A stretch of 64,000 bases of DNA, taken from Oleispira sp. (GTDB lineage Bacteria > Pseudomonadota > Gammaproteobacteria > Pseudomonadales > Oceanobacteraceae). A program made the position numbers and the translations under genes. The stretch is from NCBI GenBank assembly GCA_016765295.1, contig JAESQF010000036.1:1-64000 (forward strand), in the 5' to 3' direction. The notes beneath the pieces were generated by a model. That model saw only the letters and a program-made list of their open reading frames with translations, was not told the DNA's origin and made no database searches. Numbering within the stretch: the first letter of the stretch is position 1; the number at the start of each line of letters is the position of its first letter. Shown here in pieces: positions 18,680 to 28,608 of the stretch.

Positions 18680-18715
18680 TTTAAAACGACTGAATTTTGA
18701 AGTAGCAAAACTCAA

Positions 18716-18850
18716 GATCCATTATTGGGTAATTCTAGAGCAAATATGAGAGGCATGGAGCGTAGCGGCGTGAATACCTGCAACGCCCAGCCGAACTTAG
18801 CCGTTTTGTGGAACCTCTCTTTAACTAAAGAATACCCAATCATGGGTCGA
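18716..18850. repeat. Inverted-repeat-flanked element C between ahpC and ahpF
   Basis: The arms at 18716-18736 and 18829-18850 are imperfect inverted repeats sharing CAT(T/G)ATTGGGT followed by ATTCT. The core contains a GGCGT/ACGCC hairpin and a stretch GCGTGAATACCT also found in element A. The terminal motif TATTGGGTAATTC is shared with elements A and B. Placed inside an operon, it could act as a transcript-processing or attenuating structure. That is inference. Confidence 0.6.
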
Positions 18851-18894
18851 TTAGAAAACCCATTTAAAAGTCAGAAAAATTTAAAGGTATCACT

Positions 18895-20511
18895 ATGTTA
18901 GATCAAACGATGAAGACCCAACTAAAGGCGTATTTAGAAAATTTAAAGACTGATGTACATCTGGTTCTTAGTCTTGATGATAGTGATACGGCGCAAAAGT
19001 TACACGCGTTAGCGAACGATATTGCCTCACTGAATGACAAAGTAAAAGTGATCGAAGATCAAAACGCCAGTAGTCGTAAACCTATTATGCAGGTGATAAA
19101 CCCAAGCAAGGAAACCGCCATTGGTTTCGCCGGTTTACCTATGGGTCACGAATTTACTTCTTTGGTACTCGCCTTACTGCACAGCGGTGGCCACCCAATG
19201 AAACTGGAACCAGAAGTTATTCAGCAAATTGCTGCTCTTGAAAGTGCTGACACTGCTAGTAACCATGAATTAAATTTTGAAATATTCATTTCTTTAAGCT
19301 GTCAGAATTGTCCGGATGTCGTACAAGCCTTAAACATGATGGCGGCGATTAATCCCAATATTAAAACCACTATGATCGATGGCGGCGCTTTCCAAGACGA
19401 AATTGCCGAACGCAACATCATGGCGGTACCCAGCGTTTACCTAAACGGTGAAGTCTTCGCTCAAGGCCGAATTTCTTTAGCTGAAATTTTAGCTAAGTTA
19501 CGTCTTATGTCAGGAGATGCCTCAGCAGAAAAAGAAGCGGCTGCGCTAAACGAAAAAGAACCGTACGAAGTATTAGTCGTCGGCGGAGGCCCTGCGGGGG
19601 CATCGGCTGCAATTTACGCAGCACGTAAAGGCATACGCACCGGTGTGGTCGCCGATCGTTTTGGCGGCCAAGTCATGGATACCATGGGGATTGAAAACTT
19701 CATCTCAGTAAAACAGACCGAAGGCCCTAAGTTAGCCGCGGCGTTAGAAGAACACGTTAAAGAATACGACGTCGATATCATGAATCAGCAAAAAGCGGAT
19801 AACATAATTTCTGCAGAAAAAACTGAAGATGGTTATATCCACGTTGAGTTAGAAAGTGGCGCAACATTAAAGAGCCGCAGTGTAATCTTATCTACCGGTG
19901 CACGCTGGAGAGAAATGAACGTACCCGGTGAACAAGAATACCGCAACAAGGGCGTCGCTTACTGCCCACACTGTGATGGCCCATTATTTAAAGGTAAAAA
20001 AGTCGCGGTCATTGGTGGTGGTAACTCAGGTATTGAAGCGGCCATCGACCTAGCCGGTCTGGTTGAACACGTAACCGTATTAGAATTCGCCGAGACCTTA
20101 CGCGCCGACCAAGTGCTGGTCGATAAAGCCAATAGCATGGGCAATATCAAGATTATTAAACAGGCGCAAACCACGGAAGTGATTGGTGATGGTACCCGCG
20201 TTACAGCGCTTCATTATATCGATCGCGAATCAGGGGAGACTCAGGTAGTTGAACTTGCGGGCATCTTCGTACAAATCGGCCTAGTGCCTAATAGCGAATT
20301 TTTGAAAGGTTCAGGTATTGAGTTATCTAATCGGGGCGAGATTGAAGTAAGTGCAAAAGGTGAAACCTCAGTGGCCGGAATCTTCGCCGCTGGCGATGTC
20401 ACCACCGTGCCTTATAAGCAGATCATCATTGCGATGGGTGAAGGCTCGAAGGCGAGTTTAGGGGCATTTGATTATTTGATTCGTACACCTGTGCCGAGTG
20501 AAGTAGCTTAA
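18895..20511 (+). CDS. ahpF: AhpF, alkyl hydroperoxide reductase flavoprotein subunit
   Basis: This NADH-dependent FAD disulfide reductase reduces oxidised AhpC. Of its 538 residues, the N-terminal twin thioredoxin-fold domain carries Cys136/Cys139 (SCQNC). A thioredoxin-reductase-like module follows, with the FAD motif [19 protein letters not shown], the redox pair Cys357/Cys360 (YCPHC), the NAD motif [16 protein letters not shown] and a C-terminal [11 protein letters not shown]. It is slightly longer than E. coli AhpF through the N-terminal half. It lies downstream of ahpC and is probably co-induced through the OxyR-like site. Confidence 0.97.
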   Translation: MLDQTMKTQLKAYLENLKTDVHLVLSLDDSDTAQKLHALANDIASLNDKVKVIEDQNASSRKPIMQVINPSKETAIGFAGLPMGHEFTSLVLALLHSGGHPMKLEPEVIQQIAALESADTASNHELNFEIFISLSCQNCPDVVQALNMMAAINPNIKTTMIDGGAFQDEIAERNIMAVPSVYLNGEVFAQGRISLAEILAKLRLMSGDASAEKEAAALNEKEPYEVLVVGGGPAGASAAIYAARKGIRTGVVADRFGGQVMDTMGIENFISVKQTEGPKLAAALEEHVKEYDVDIMNQQKADNIISAEKTEDGYIHVELESGATLKSRSVILSTGARWREMNVPGEQEYRNKGVAYCPHCDGPLFKGKKVAVIGGGNSGIEAAIDLAGLVEHVTVLEFAETLRADQVLVDKANSMGNIKIIKQAQTTEVIGDGTRVTALHYIDRESGETQVVELAGIFVQIGLVPNSEFLKGSGIELSNRGEIEVSAKGETSVAGIFAAGDVTTVPYKQIIIAMGEGSKASLGAFDYLIRTPVPSEVA

Positions 20512-20524
20512 AGCAAAGGAATGT

Positions 20525-20547
20525 AAAGGGGGAGGTTCCTCCCCTTT
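20525..20547 (+). terminator. Terminator after ahpF
   Basis: AAAGGGGGAGG pairs with CCTCCCCTTT (one bulged G) around TT, followed by a pyrimidine-rich CCTTTAGACCTTTCTC. It lies 13 bases after the ahpF stop codon and 16 bases before the end of the convergent AlkD-like gene, so it may serve both. Confidence 0.7.
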
Positions 20548-20562
20548 CCTTTAGACCTTTCT

Positions 20563-21324
20563 CTACAGCGCCAGCAACATTTTACGAGTATCAGCATCCA
20601 TCTTCTCAATGGCATAACGCAGAGTGGAGCGAGTCAGTTTAGAGTAGTTATTCTGAATATAGGTAACCACCTCGGCCTCATACTCGATAGACGTTACCTT
20701 CAGCAACCAACCAATACTCTTCTGCACAAACTCATCGTCATCTTCAAGCAATAAATCACAGTTGTTAAACACTAGATCTTTGTTTAAATAATAAGTCGTC
20801 TTACCCATTGTACGCTTTATAAATTTCACCCAAACCACATTGCTTGCGCGACGACACCAGGATACTTCAGAATGTGCCCAATGCTGCGTTCTTTCGATTA
20901 AATGCGGACGAGACATCAAGAACTGATAAATAGTTTTAATACACAAGTCATCAACTAAAGACCAGTTATTGGCATAATGCTCTAACCAGTATTCAAAGCG
21001 TACTATCAAATCATCGCCATAGTTCTCTTGCCTTTTAGCATTAAGCTTTACGAACTTATTAATCAAACCAAATGCTAATAGAGTCTCCTCACTATATTCA
21101 GCATGACTAAGAATATATTCAGTAATAGAAAGCATTTCAGAGGGGGTTAAATCAGGGTAGTCAGAATGAAAGGCCTTTATAATTAACTTGATATCCATCG
21201 CAGTTGCACCGATACAATGAATACCATGAGGAAAGTAGCGCCGACTGGCCTCAGCCTTCTTCGGCGTGCTTACTTGTGTAAGGTCTGCCTTCAATCGTTT
21301 TAAGTAAAATCCAGGGAGATTCAT
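20563..21324 (-). CDS. AlkD-like DNA alkylation repair protein (HEAT-repeat glycosylase family)
   Basis: The 253 residues show the all-helical AlkD/DNA-7-methylguanine glycosylase family features. These include FALINK-like helices, the NNWSLVDDLC segment (family Trp and Asp near the lesion) and the WCRRASNVVWVKFIKR helix, then DDDEFVQKSIGWLLK. AlkD removes positively charged alkylated bases without flipping them. The gene is last in an operon beginning with an RND pump adaptor (gaps of 19-23 bases between most members). A repair enzyme is an unusual member of such an operon. The substrate is inferred from family only. Confidence 0.85.
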   Translation of the reverse strand: MNLPGFYLKRLKADLTQVSTPKKAEASRRYFPHGIHCIGATAMDIKLIIKAFHSDYPDLTPSEMLSITEYILSHAEYSEETLLAFGLINKFVKLNAKRQENYGDDLIVRFEYWLEHYANNWSLVDDLCIKTIYQFLMSRPHLIERTQHWAHSEVSWCRRASNVVWVKFIKRTMGKTTYYLNKDLVFNNCDLLLEDDDEFVQKSIGWLLKVTSIEYEAEVVTYIQNNYSKLTRSTLRYAIEKMDADTRKMLLAL

Positions 21325-21347
21325 AATATAAGTAATAACCAGGCTAA

Positions 21348-21719
21348 TTATTCATCAGTTACTTGTAAAAATCTATAAGCCTGCAATTCAGTTAAAAGCC
21401 AGTCCTGACTTTTTATAACAGGCGCGCCCTTACAATGGATTTTATAATACTTACCAGACATCTTACTTTTAGTTGCTGAATATTCGATGAAGTCTTCAGT
21501 TGAAGTAATATCATCAGAATAATAGTCATATTTATTATTTATATGTTCAACAGCTTCAGCACCCGAATGCAGGGTGCCATTTCGCTCATACTTGCAGTCT
21601 GTAGATGCAACAAAGTTTAAAAGATGATCAATCTCATCTTGAGTTGAAGCGACTACATTTAAAGAAAACAGTGATAATACAACGAATAATACGTTTCTAA
21701 AATTCAATGGAAAGACCAT
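21348..21719 (-). CDS. DUF5329 family exported protein
   Basis: This small secreted protein has 123 residues and a signal peptide (FRNVLFVVLSLFSLNVVAS). The mature part has the DUF5329 pattern: EIDHLLNFVASTDCKYERNG, the KYDYYSDDITSTEDFIEYSAT stretch, and SGKYYKIHCKG with a second cysteine that probably forms a disulfide with the first. A WLLTELQAYR end completes it. The function is unknown. It lies between marC and the AlkD-like gene in the RND operon, 17 bases after marC. Confidence 0.85.
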   Translation of the reverse strand: MVFPLNFRNVLFVVLSLFSLNVVASTQDEIDHLLNFVASTDCKYERNGTLHSGAEAVEHINNKYDYYSDDITSTEDFIEYSATKSKMSGKYYKIHCKGAPVIKSQDWLLTELQAYRFLQVTDE

Positions 21720-21736
21720 CCTTAATCAATTATTTA

Positions 21737-22360
21737 TTAAACCAAATTGAAGTAGCTGCTTATCGCTCTTAAAACATTATCCACAGCGACAGAAGCAAGA
21801 ATTAGCCCCATCACACGACTAACGATACTCGCACCAGACTCCCCAATAACCCGCTGAATCGGGCTAGCCAAAAGAAATAATACTAGCGTAATGAGCAAAA
21901 CCAGTGCGGTGACACCCGCAGTAATTAACTGCTCTGCAATCGAATAACGATGGTTGTCTGTCAACATTACAACCGCGAGCATGGCACCAGGTGATGCCAA
22001 AGAAGGTACCGCTAAAGGAAATACCGCCAGATGAATCGCATCATTATCATGGATTTGTTTTTTCTCTTCACCTGGTTTGCCGTCTCCAAAAATCATGGTT
22101 AGGGCAAATAGGAATAATACAATACCTCCGGCAATCTGAAATGCAGCTAAAGGAATACTTAACGCTTCAAGCAGATGCTGACCTGCAATAATAAAGAAGA
22201 GTAAAACTGCGGCGGCAATAAAAACTGATTTAAAGGCTATTTTCCTACGCATTGATACATGCAGATGTGCGGTCACAGCAATAAAAATAGGAATCGAGCC
22301 AATGGGATCGACTACTACCCATATGGAAATAAATTCTTTAATTATCAGATCAATGTTCAT
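21737..22360 (-). CDS. MarC family integral membrane protein
   Basis: This MarC-family protein of 207 residues has about six transmembrane segments. The N-terminal signature FISIWVVVDPIGSIPIFIAVT and the central FPLAVPSLASPGAMLAVVML are diagnostic. The cytoplasmic loop GDGKPGEEKKQ is polar. Despite the name, MarC is not known to cause multidrug resistance and its substrate is unknown. It is the fourth gene of the RND operon, 22 bases after the DUF3313 gene. Confidence 0.92.
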   Translation of the reverse strand: MNIDLIIKEFISIWVVVDPIGSIPIFIAVTAHLHVSMRRKIAFKSVFIAAAVLLFFIIAGQHLLEALSIPLAAFQIAGGIVLFLFALTMIFGDGKPGEEKKQIHDNDAIHLAVFPLAVPSLASPGAMLAVVMLTDNHRYSIAEQLITAGVTALVLLITLVLFLLASPIQRVIGESGASIVSRVMGLILASVAVDNVLRAISSYFNLV

Positions 22361-22382
22361 ACTTTCTACCCTCTTCCACCAC

Positions 22383-23126
22383 TTATTCTAAATTACGTCC
22401 TTGATGGTTAGCGCTATTCGCGTTATCAATTTGTAACTTTAATAATTTTGCCCAATAATCAATTGCAGATTTCACCTGACCCCAAGTTGCACCTTTTTCC
22501 TTATCAAAAGAACTTGCTTCCTTACCTTTTTCAGTTTTCGCAAAATCTTTATAGGCCCCTAATAATTCACCTGATTCGCTATCATACATTCCACCGACTA
22601 TGGTCGCCTCAATAATATAACTGTTACCTTGTGCGATTTTCTTACGCGTTGGTTTGTTAGCACCAACTATCTCTTCAATACCAAAGACCACTGCGCCAAT
22701 CGGTATAAAATTGATCGCTCTCAGCGGCTTGCGTCGCTTCATATTAGTAATGGCGGCTCTTATGCGTAAAACGTTTGGGCCTGGCTCATTGACGACCTTG
22801 TAATCTTGCTGAAGTGATTCAGTTATACTGTACTGCATATAGTCTGAAATCGCCTTCATCTCGTCAGGAAAAACCCCCTGATAATCCGAATCATCGCTAT
22901 ACCAAATCAAAACAGGATCAACCATAAAGCTATCATACTGCGCCAAAAGTTTTGGCGTTAACTTATCAGCCCTATAGACTTCAGCACTGCCACCACTGCG
23001 AGCAGTGACAAAGTTTAATGATTGACCAAAAAACTCAGTTTCATGCTCATTCTGTTGGGTTGCACAAGCAAATAAGCCTATCGTTAATGCTAGGCTTATA
23101 CCTAGCTTACAAGTCAGCTTTAACAT
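22383..23126 (-). CDS. DUF3313 family lipoprotein
   Basis: The lipoprotein signal MLKLTCKLGISLALTIGLFAC ends in a lipobox. The 247-residue protein has the DUF3313 features: FMVDPVLIWY, the YSITESLQQDYKVVNEPGPNVLRIR block and a C-terminal DYWAKLLKLQID. It is probably anchored in the outer membrane and faces the periplasm. Its role is unknown. It follows the RND pump gene by 19 bases. No outer-membrane channel gene is in this operon, and I do not think this protein can replace one. Confidence 0.85.
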   Translation of the reverse strand: MLKLTCKLGISLALTIGLFACATQQNEHETEFFGQSLNFVTARSGGSAEVYRADKLTPKLLAQYDSFMVDPVLIWYSDDSDYQGVFPDEMKAISDYMQYSITESLQQDYKVVNEPGPNVLRIRAAITNMKRRKPLRAINFIPIGAVVFGIEEIVGANKPTRKKIAQGNSYIIEATIVGGMYDSESGELLGAYKDFAKTEKGKEASSFDKEKGATWGQVKSAIDYWAKLLKLQIDNANSANHQGRNLE

Positions 23127-23145
23127 TTTAACACCTCAAAATCTG

Positions 23146-26100
23146 TCATTCTGCATCAGTTGCTTCACTCACTTTTACTACTGACTTCTTCTCTCTCCAG
23201 TTTTGAAAAATATAATAGATGACTGGCACCATAACAAGACTCAAGAAGGTAGAGAAAATCATCCCGCCAAATACCGCAGTACCTAATGAATGACGACTAG
23301 CAGAGCCCGCACCCGTGGCGAATACCAGAGGCATAACACCCAGAATAAAAGCAAATGCCGTCATTAAAATTGGGCGTAAGCGGGTTTTACAGGCGAAGAG
23401 AATAGATTCAATCAGCTCAGTACCTTCACTGCGTTTATCATTAGCAAACTGCACAATTAATATGGCATTTTTAGCCGCCAAACCAATCAGCATAATAAGC
23501 GCGATCTGACAGTAAACATCATTCGCTAATCCCCTAGCCCACTGAGACCCAAGCGCACCAAACATAGCGAGCGGCACAGCCAACAATATGACAATAGGAA
23601 GTACCCAGCTCTCATACAAGGCGGCAATAATTAAAAACACAAGTACCACCGCTAATAAGAAAATGAGTGGTGCGGCATGCCCCGCTTTTTCCTGCTGATA
23701 GGCAGCCCCTGTCCATTCATAAGCAAAACCTTTAGGTAACATTTTTTCCGCCAGCTTGTTAATGATAAACAATGCTTGGCCACTACTATGTCCTTCTGCA
23801 GGAGAGCCAATAATATGCGCAGCATTAAACAAATTATAACGTGTCACAATATTTGCCGCAGACTTGCGCTCTATCGTGACAAACTCCGACAATGGAATCA
23901 TTTCATTATTATGGCTGCGTACATACAGACTATTAATATCCTGTACTTTCGAACGCTGATCTTGCTCTGCCTGGATATACACTTTGTAGGTTTGATTGTA
24001 TTTATTAAAATCATTCACATACATTGAGCCCAAGTTAGCTTGCATGGTTTGATAGATAGAAGATAAATCAACGCCCTTTAACATGGCCTTATCGGTATCA
24101 ATATCAACATACAAACGTGGTGCATCAATTTGAAAGGTGGAAAACATTTGTCCTAGTTGTGGTATACGTTTTTGGGCAAAACCAATCATAGCCCAAGTCG
24201 TTCCCCAAAGAGCTTCCTCTCCAGCACCGGCGCGATCTTCAATTACAAACTCAAAGCCACCCGTAGAAGATAAGCCTTGAATGGGTGGTGCGTTGAGCGG
24301 AATGGCCAAAGCGCCCTCTACTTCTTTTAAAGACTCACGCAGCTGTTTAATAATAATATCAGCAGTCGCGTTACTGCCACGCTCATCATAATCCTTCAAC
24401 AATACAAAGACGGTACCCGCATTTGTTATAGCCACTCCGGTAAGCATATCAAAACCACTAATAGCAACCGTATGGGCAACACCTTCGACAGCGCGAATAA
24501 TTTCGCTCGCTTCATCCATTGCCCCCTGAGTTCGTGCCAGAGCTGTCCCAGCTGGCATTTGAATACTTACAACCACATAACCTTCATCCTCTTGCGGAAC
24601 AAATCCACTAGGAACAAAGAAAAACATAAAAACCGTCGCTAAAGTAATAACAACAAACACAGTCATGGTCGACTTACGCTTCACTAACAGCTTTGCCACC
24701 CAATCGGTATACCAGGTTGTCACTTTTTCAAAAGCATTATTAAAGGCCTTGGTAAGGCGATTTTGACCTGAGCTATCGTTCGCCTTAAGTATTTGGCCAG
24801 AAAGTGAAGGCGTTAAGGTCATTGCCACAATCCAAGACAATGCCAATGAGCAAGCAATCGTCAGGGCAAACTGTTGATATAACTGCCCTGTAATACCAGG
24901 CATAAAAGAAGCAGGAATAAATACAGCCATCATTACCAGTGTGGATGCGGTGATGGGACCAACCACTTCTTTCATTGACTGAACAGCAGCATCCTTAGCA
25001 CTATAGCCTTCTTCTTTCATCAATCGGCTAATATTCTCCACAACCACAATCGCATCATCAACAACCAAGCCAATGGCTAATACCAAACCAAAAAGTGTTA
25101 ACAAGTTAATCGAAAAACCCAGAGCTGCAATTAATGCAAAGGTACCGATAATAGAGATAGGAATTGCAATAACCGGAATCAGCGTTACCCTCCAGCTTTG
25201 CAAGAAAACAAATACAACCAAGACAACCAAAGCCAGCGCAATAATTAAGGTCCATACAACTTCGGATACCGCCTCACGCACAAAGTCTGTGGTATCAAAG
25301 GGAATCTGATATTCAAGGCCAGAAGGAAAAGTCGCCGCTAGTTCTTCCATGGCCGCTTTCACATTGCCAGCAACTTCTAACGAATTGGCATCAGGTAATT
25401 GATATATCCCCAAAGCGATAGCCGAATCAGAATCCAATTTATTCGTTGTCATATAACTCTGAGCGCCCAACTCAACTCGGGCAATATCTTTAAGATAAAT
25501 TAACGAACCATCAGAACTCGTTTTTACAACAATACTTTCAAATTGAGAGACATCACTCAGCCTTCCCTGAGCTTCAACAACATACTCAATTACCTGATCG
25601 CCACGGGTAGGAGGCAAGCCGATAGAACCCACAGGGGCAATCAAGTTCTGCATTTTGATAGCATTGGACACATCGGAAGCCGTAATTTTATAGCCTGTCA
25701 TAGCCTCTACGTCTAACCAAATACGCATTGCATAAGTTAGATCGCCAAAAATAGAGACATCGCCAACACCACGAATACGCTTAAGACGATCAACAATATT
25801 GATTGATGCATAGTTACTAACGAACTTCAGATCGCGGCTTTTATCAGGAGATAACAAGGTCATCACCATCACCATCTCTGACGACTTTTTACTGATATCA
25901 ATACCAAATTCAACAACCTGAGAAGGTAAGCTCGACTGCGCCATGGCAACACGATTTTGAACATCAACCGCTGCAATATTTAGATCGTAGCCAATATCAA
26001 AAGTAACTGTAATTTTACTGACACCATTATCGGTACTGGTAGAGGCAATACTCACCATACCATCAACGCCATTAATTTTTTCTTCAATGGGGGCGGTCAC

Positions 26101-26283
26101 GGTTAAAGCGACGGTTTGAGCATTAGCTCCCTGGTAGGTTGAAGTCACCTGAACTGTTGGTGGAGTAATTTCTGGATACTGAGAAATGGGCAGCAGTGGA
26201 ATGCTAATTAAGCCAGCTAAAACGATAACGATTGAAATGACCGAAGAAAAGATGGGTCTATTTATAAAAAACTGAGTCAACAT
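23146..26283 (-). CDS. RND efflux pump inner-membrane transporter (HAE1/AcrB type)
   Basis: This proton-driven hydrophobe/amphiphile efflux pump has 1045 residues. It begins FFINRPIFSSVISIVI and has the two large periplasmic loops and 12 transmembrane segments of AcrB relatives. The proton-relay residues are present: Asp409-Asp410 in GLVVDDAIVVVENI, and the Lys of GLAAKNAILIVQFA near residue 940. The pore and porter stretches (QYPEITPPTVQV) are canonical. The adaptor gene lies 3 bases upstream. An outer-membrane TolC-type partner must be encoded elsewhere. Confidence 0.96.
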   Translation of the reverse strand: MLTQFFINRPIFSSVISIVIVLAGLISIPLLPISQYPEITPPTVQVTSTYQGANAQTVALTVTAPIEEKINGVDGMVSIASTSTDNGVSKITVTFDIGYDLNIAAVDVQNRVAMAQSSLPSQVVEFGIDISKKSSEMVMVMTLLSPDKSRDLKFVSNYASINIVDRLKRIRGVGDVSIFGDLTYAMRIWLDVEAMTGYKITASDVSNAIKMQNLIAPVGSIGLPPTRGDQVIEYVVEAQGRLSDVSQFESIVVKTSSDGSLIYLKDIARVELGAQSYMTTNKLDSDSAIALGIYQLPDANSLEVAGNVKAAMEELAATFPSGLEYQIPFDTTDFVREAVSEVVWTLIIALALVVLVVFVFLQSWRVTLIPVIAIPISIIGTFALIAALGFSINLLTLFGLVLAIGLVVDDAIVVVENISRLMKEEGYSAKDAAVQSMKEVVGPITASTLVMMAVFIPASFMPGITGQLYQQFALTIACSLALSWIVAMTLTPSLSGQILKANDSSGQNRLTKAFNNAFEKVTTWYTDWVAKLLVKRKSTMTVFVVITLATVFMFFFVPSGFVPQEDEGYVVVSIQMPAGTALARTQGAMDEASEIIRAVEGVAHTVAISGFDMLTGVAITNAGTVFVLLKDYDERGSNATADIIIKQLRESLKEVEGALAIPLNAPPIQGLSSTGGFEFVIEDRAGAGEEALWGTTWAMIGFAQKRIPQLGQMFSTFQIDAPRLYVDIDTDKAMLKGVDLSSIYQTMQANLGSMYVNDFNKYNQTYKVYIQAEQDQRSKVQDINSLYVRSHNNEMIPLSEFVTIERKSAANIVTRYNLFNAAHIIGSPAEGHSSGQALFIINKLAEKMLPKGFAYEWTGAAYQQEKAGHAAPLIFLLAVVLVFLIIAALYESWVLPIVILLAVPLAMFGALGSQWARGLANDVYCQIALIMLIGLAAKNAILIVQFANDKRSEGTELIESILFACKTRLRPILMTAFAFILGVMPLVFATGAGSASRHSLGTAVFGGMIFSTFLSLVMVPVIYYIFQNWREKKSVVKVSEATDAE

Positions 26284-26286
26284 GTT

Positions 26287-27447
26287 TTATTCCCCTTTAT
26301 CGATTTCTTTCACAGACGAAAGCATTCTGATAATTTTTTCTGGCAGTGGAAAATTATCATCTGCGCTAGGAGCGACTTCAATACCCGCGCGCATCAGCAT
26401 CAAATGACCCGATACAATTCGATCCGTTAGCTCCAAACCACTTTTAACAATGATCCAGCTTTCTACACTATCACCTAGAATCACATTCTTGCGTTGCAAT
26501 TTTTTATTACTATCGATCGCAAAAAGATAGCTACCTTCTAGATCTTGCTTAACTACCGCTTGTGGAATTAGCAGCACATTTTCATGACGACCGACTTGCA
26601 ATTGAACACGACCAAACTGGCCGGGAAATAATGTCTTATCAGGGTTGGCCAAGGTGGCACGTAATTGAATGGTGCCACTGCTCGCACTTACCTGATTGTC
26701 AACAAAATCAAGTTCACCCTTAAACTCCAGAGGCATATCGCCTTTAAGAGTAAATACAACGGGCATATCAGTTTGCTTCGCTCGGGTAGCCAATAAACTC
26801 TGCAGCTGTGTTGAAGCAATATTGAAGTTGACATAAATAGGATCAAGCTGAACTAGGGATGTCATCACGGTTTGACCATTAACTCCTACAAGATCACCAA
26901 CATCATAACGTGAACGACTGATAAGTCCTGCAAAAGGCGCAGCAATATGAGTATAACTAAGCTCCTTTAATGCCTCCGTAAGCTGAGCTTCAGCTTTTTC
27001 AACATCACCCAGTTTTTGCTCCTTTTGTAATCGCTGATTTTCTAAGTCTTCTTTCGACACCGCTTTCTTTTCAAATAAGCGCCCATAACGTAAATAATCA
27101 TGAGAAGCTTGCTGGTAGCTTGCATTTGCAACTCTTAACCCAGCTCGAGCTTTCTCCGCAGCCACTTGATTTGCGGTGTACTCTATCGTGTACAAAGGTT
27201 GATCAGCAGCAACCGCTTGCCCATCTTTAAAAAGTATCTCCTCAACATAGCCCGGTGTTCTTGCAATAATATCGACATTAAGAGAGGCAGAGGTAATCCC
27301 TGTATAACTAAGAAACTCAGGTACCGTTACCTGTTGTGGAGAGAGATAAGGAGCGTTCTGCGGCGGTAAGGGTTTTGGGGCTTCCATACATGCAGTAAGC
27401 ATTAATGGAATTAGATTGACAGCAATAAGTAGTTTTGATAGACGCAT
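26287..27447 (-). CDS. RND efflux periplasmic adaptor lipoprotein
   Basis: This membrane-fusion protein has 386 residues and a lipoprotein signal (LLIAVNLIPLMLTAC). The order is a lipoyl half-motif (VDIIARTPGYVEEILFKDGQ), a helical hairpin with VSKEDLENQRLQKEQKL, the second lipoyl half (LSYTHIAAPFAGLISRSR), a beta-barrel and a membrane-proximal domain. It joins the AcrB-like pump to an outer-membrane channel. It is the first gene of a six-gene operon. No local regulator is obvious. Confidence 0.95.
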   Translation of the reverse strand: MRLSKLLIAVNLIPLMLTACMEAPKPLPPQNAPYLSPQQVTVPEFLSYTGITSASLNVDIIARTPGYVEEILFKDGQAVAADQPLYTIEYTANQVAAEKARAGLRVANASYQQASHDYLRYGRLFEKKAVSKEDLENQRLQKEQKLGDVEKAEAQLTEALKELSYTHIAAPFAGLISRSRYDVGDLVGVNGQTVMTSLVQLDPIYVNFNIASTQLQSLLATRAKQTDMPVVFTLKGDMPLEFKGELDFVDNQVSASSGTIQLRATLANPDKTLFPGQFGRVQLQVGRHENVLLIPQAVVKQDLEGSYLFAIDSNKKLQRKNVILGDSVESWIIVKSGLELTDRIVSGHLMLMRAGIEVAPSADDNFPLPEKIIRMLSSVKEIDKGE

Positions 27448-27828
27448 GAAGTTGTTAAATCCTTTTAGTTAGCTCTCTTCAGACAATACAACATTAGCCA
27501 CATAATTTAATTAATAATTCATATATTCCATAAAAAACATTCATTAATGTTAGCTCTGAACAACTCTAGCTTAATAAAAATAATCCTTCATTTAAATTAT
27601 GACAACAACGTTAATAACTTATCATCTAAGTTGACATTCAAGGTAAATCACATTACTGGCACGGCTACACTATAAACCGAAAAATCATTCAAAATAAACC
27701 AAATAAATATTTATTCTCTGTTTGGCCCATCTCACCGCTTTTATGTCATTTATGCCGATAATAATATTATTTCAACAATGTAATCTAACGCCATTATTTT
27801 TCACTGCTTTGTAAAAAGGAATTTCGAT
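27448..27828. other. Divergent promoter region between the RND operon and the GNAT-like gene
   Basis: These 381 AT-rich bases have no gene. A TTGACA hexamer occurs at 27631-27636 without a convincing -10 partner, and AAGGAA precedes the GNAT-like start. I found no clear operator palindrome. Confidence 0.6.
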
Positions 27829-28608
27829 ATGCTAATGAAAATAAGTTCAACGATAATAAAGCGAACTAGTAAGTCTTTAAAGAAAGTGAATATTGTTGAA
27901 TTAGCAACCTTAACAACGGATGAAAAAAAACACCTAAGTAAACAGATCTTTAGCATATACCACGAACATTCTAATGATTTAGATTACGCTGAGTTTTGTG
28001 AAAGTTTCCTACAAGGGAAAGGCGTTCGTGTATGTTTGTTTTATGGCGAAGACCATGAAATTATTGGTTTCATTAATGTAACCATTCTAAGTTTTCATTT
28101 AAAAGAATACGGCAAGCAAGCGATTTTTTGTGCAGGGGCCTTTTTCAAATCAGGATACAGCTTCGGTAATCTGTCTGCCTTGTACGGACTGTCTGAATTT
28201 GTTCGATTCAAATTTTTCAATTGGAATACCCCTATCAGCTATATGTTGCTGGCCTCTAACCCAGTAGTCTATGCAACGGTAGCGGCTAATTCTCACAGTT
28301 TCTATCCGTCACTAAAGCCCATGCCCGATAAGATTCACGCGTTATTAATGGAAGGCGCAAAAGTACGTAGTCTTATTTTTAACGACCAAGGAAAGTACCT
28401 AGTAAAGTCTCAAGCCACACCCCGAAGAGCAATAAGTGCCAGAACTTTGAAGCGCTTAGAGAATGACCCATACGCCAAATTTTATTTAGACTGCAATCCA
28501 GATTATATGGAAGGCAAGGCCGTTTTAGTCTGGATAGAGCTTAATTTAACCAGCCTCATCGTCGGTATCGGTAAATCACTTAAAAACTTAATGACAAGGA
28601 GCCGGTGA
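27829..28608 (+). CDS. Uncharacterised GNAT-fold-like protein paired with a fatty-acid hydroxylase family enzyme
   Basis: I do not recognise a named family. The 259 residues look like an acetyltransferase-type (GNAT) fold. A strand pair RVCLFYGEDHEIIGFINVTIL is followed by AIFCAGAFFKSGYSFGN and by SYMLLASNPVVYATVAAN, the last resembling the SNP...Y motif of some acyl-transfer GNAT relatives. The C-terminus has an amphipathic, basic end (LIVGIGKSLKNLMTRSR) that could touch membranes. The stop codon overlaps the start of the next gene (TGATG), so the two are translationally coupled, which suggests work on the same lipid-linked substrate. That is inference. Confidence 0.7.
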   Translation: MLMKISSTIIKRTSKSLKKVNIVELATLTTDEKKHLSKQIFSIYHEHSNDLDYAEFCESFLQGKGVRVCLFYGEDHEIIGFINVTILSFHLKEYGKQAIFCAGAFFKSGYSFGNLSALYGLSEFVRFKFFNWNTPISYMLLASNPVVYATVAANSHSFYPSLKPMPDKIHALLMEGAKVRSLIFNDQGKYLVKSQATPRRAISARTLKRLENDPYAKFYLDCNPDYMEGKAVLVWIELNLTSLIVGIGKSLKNLMTRSR

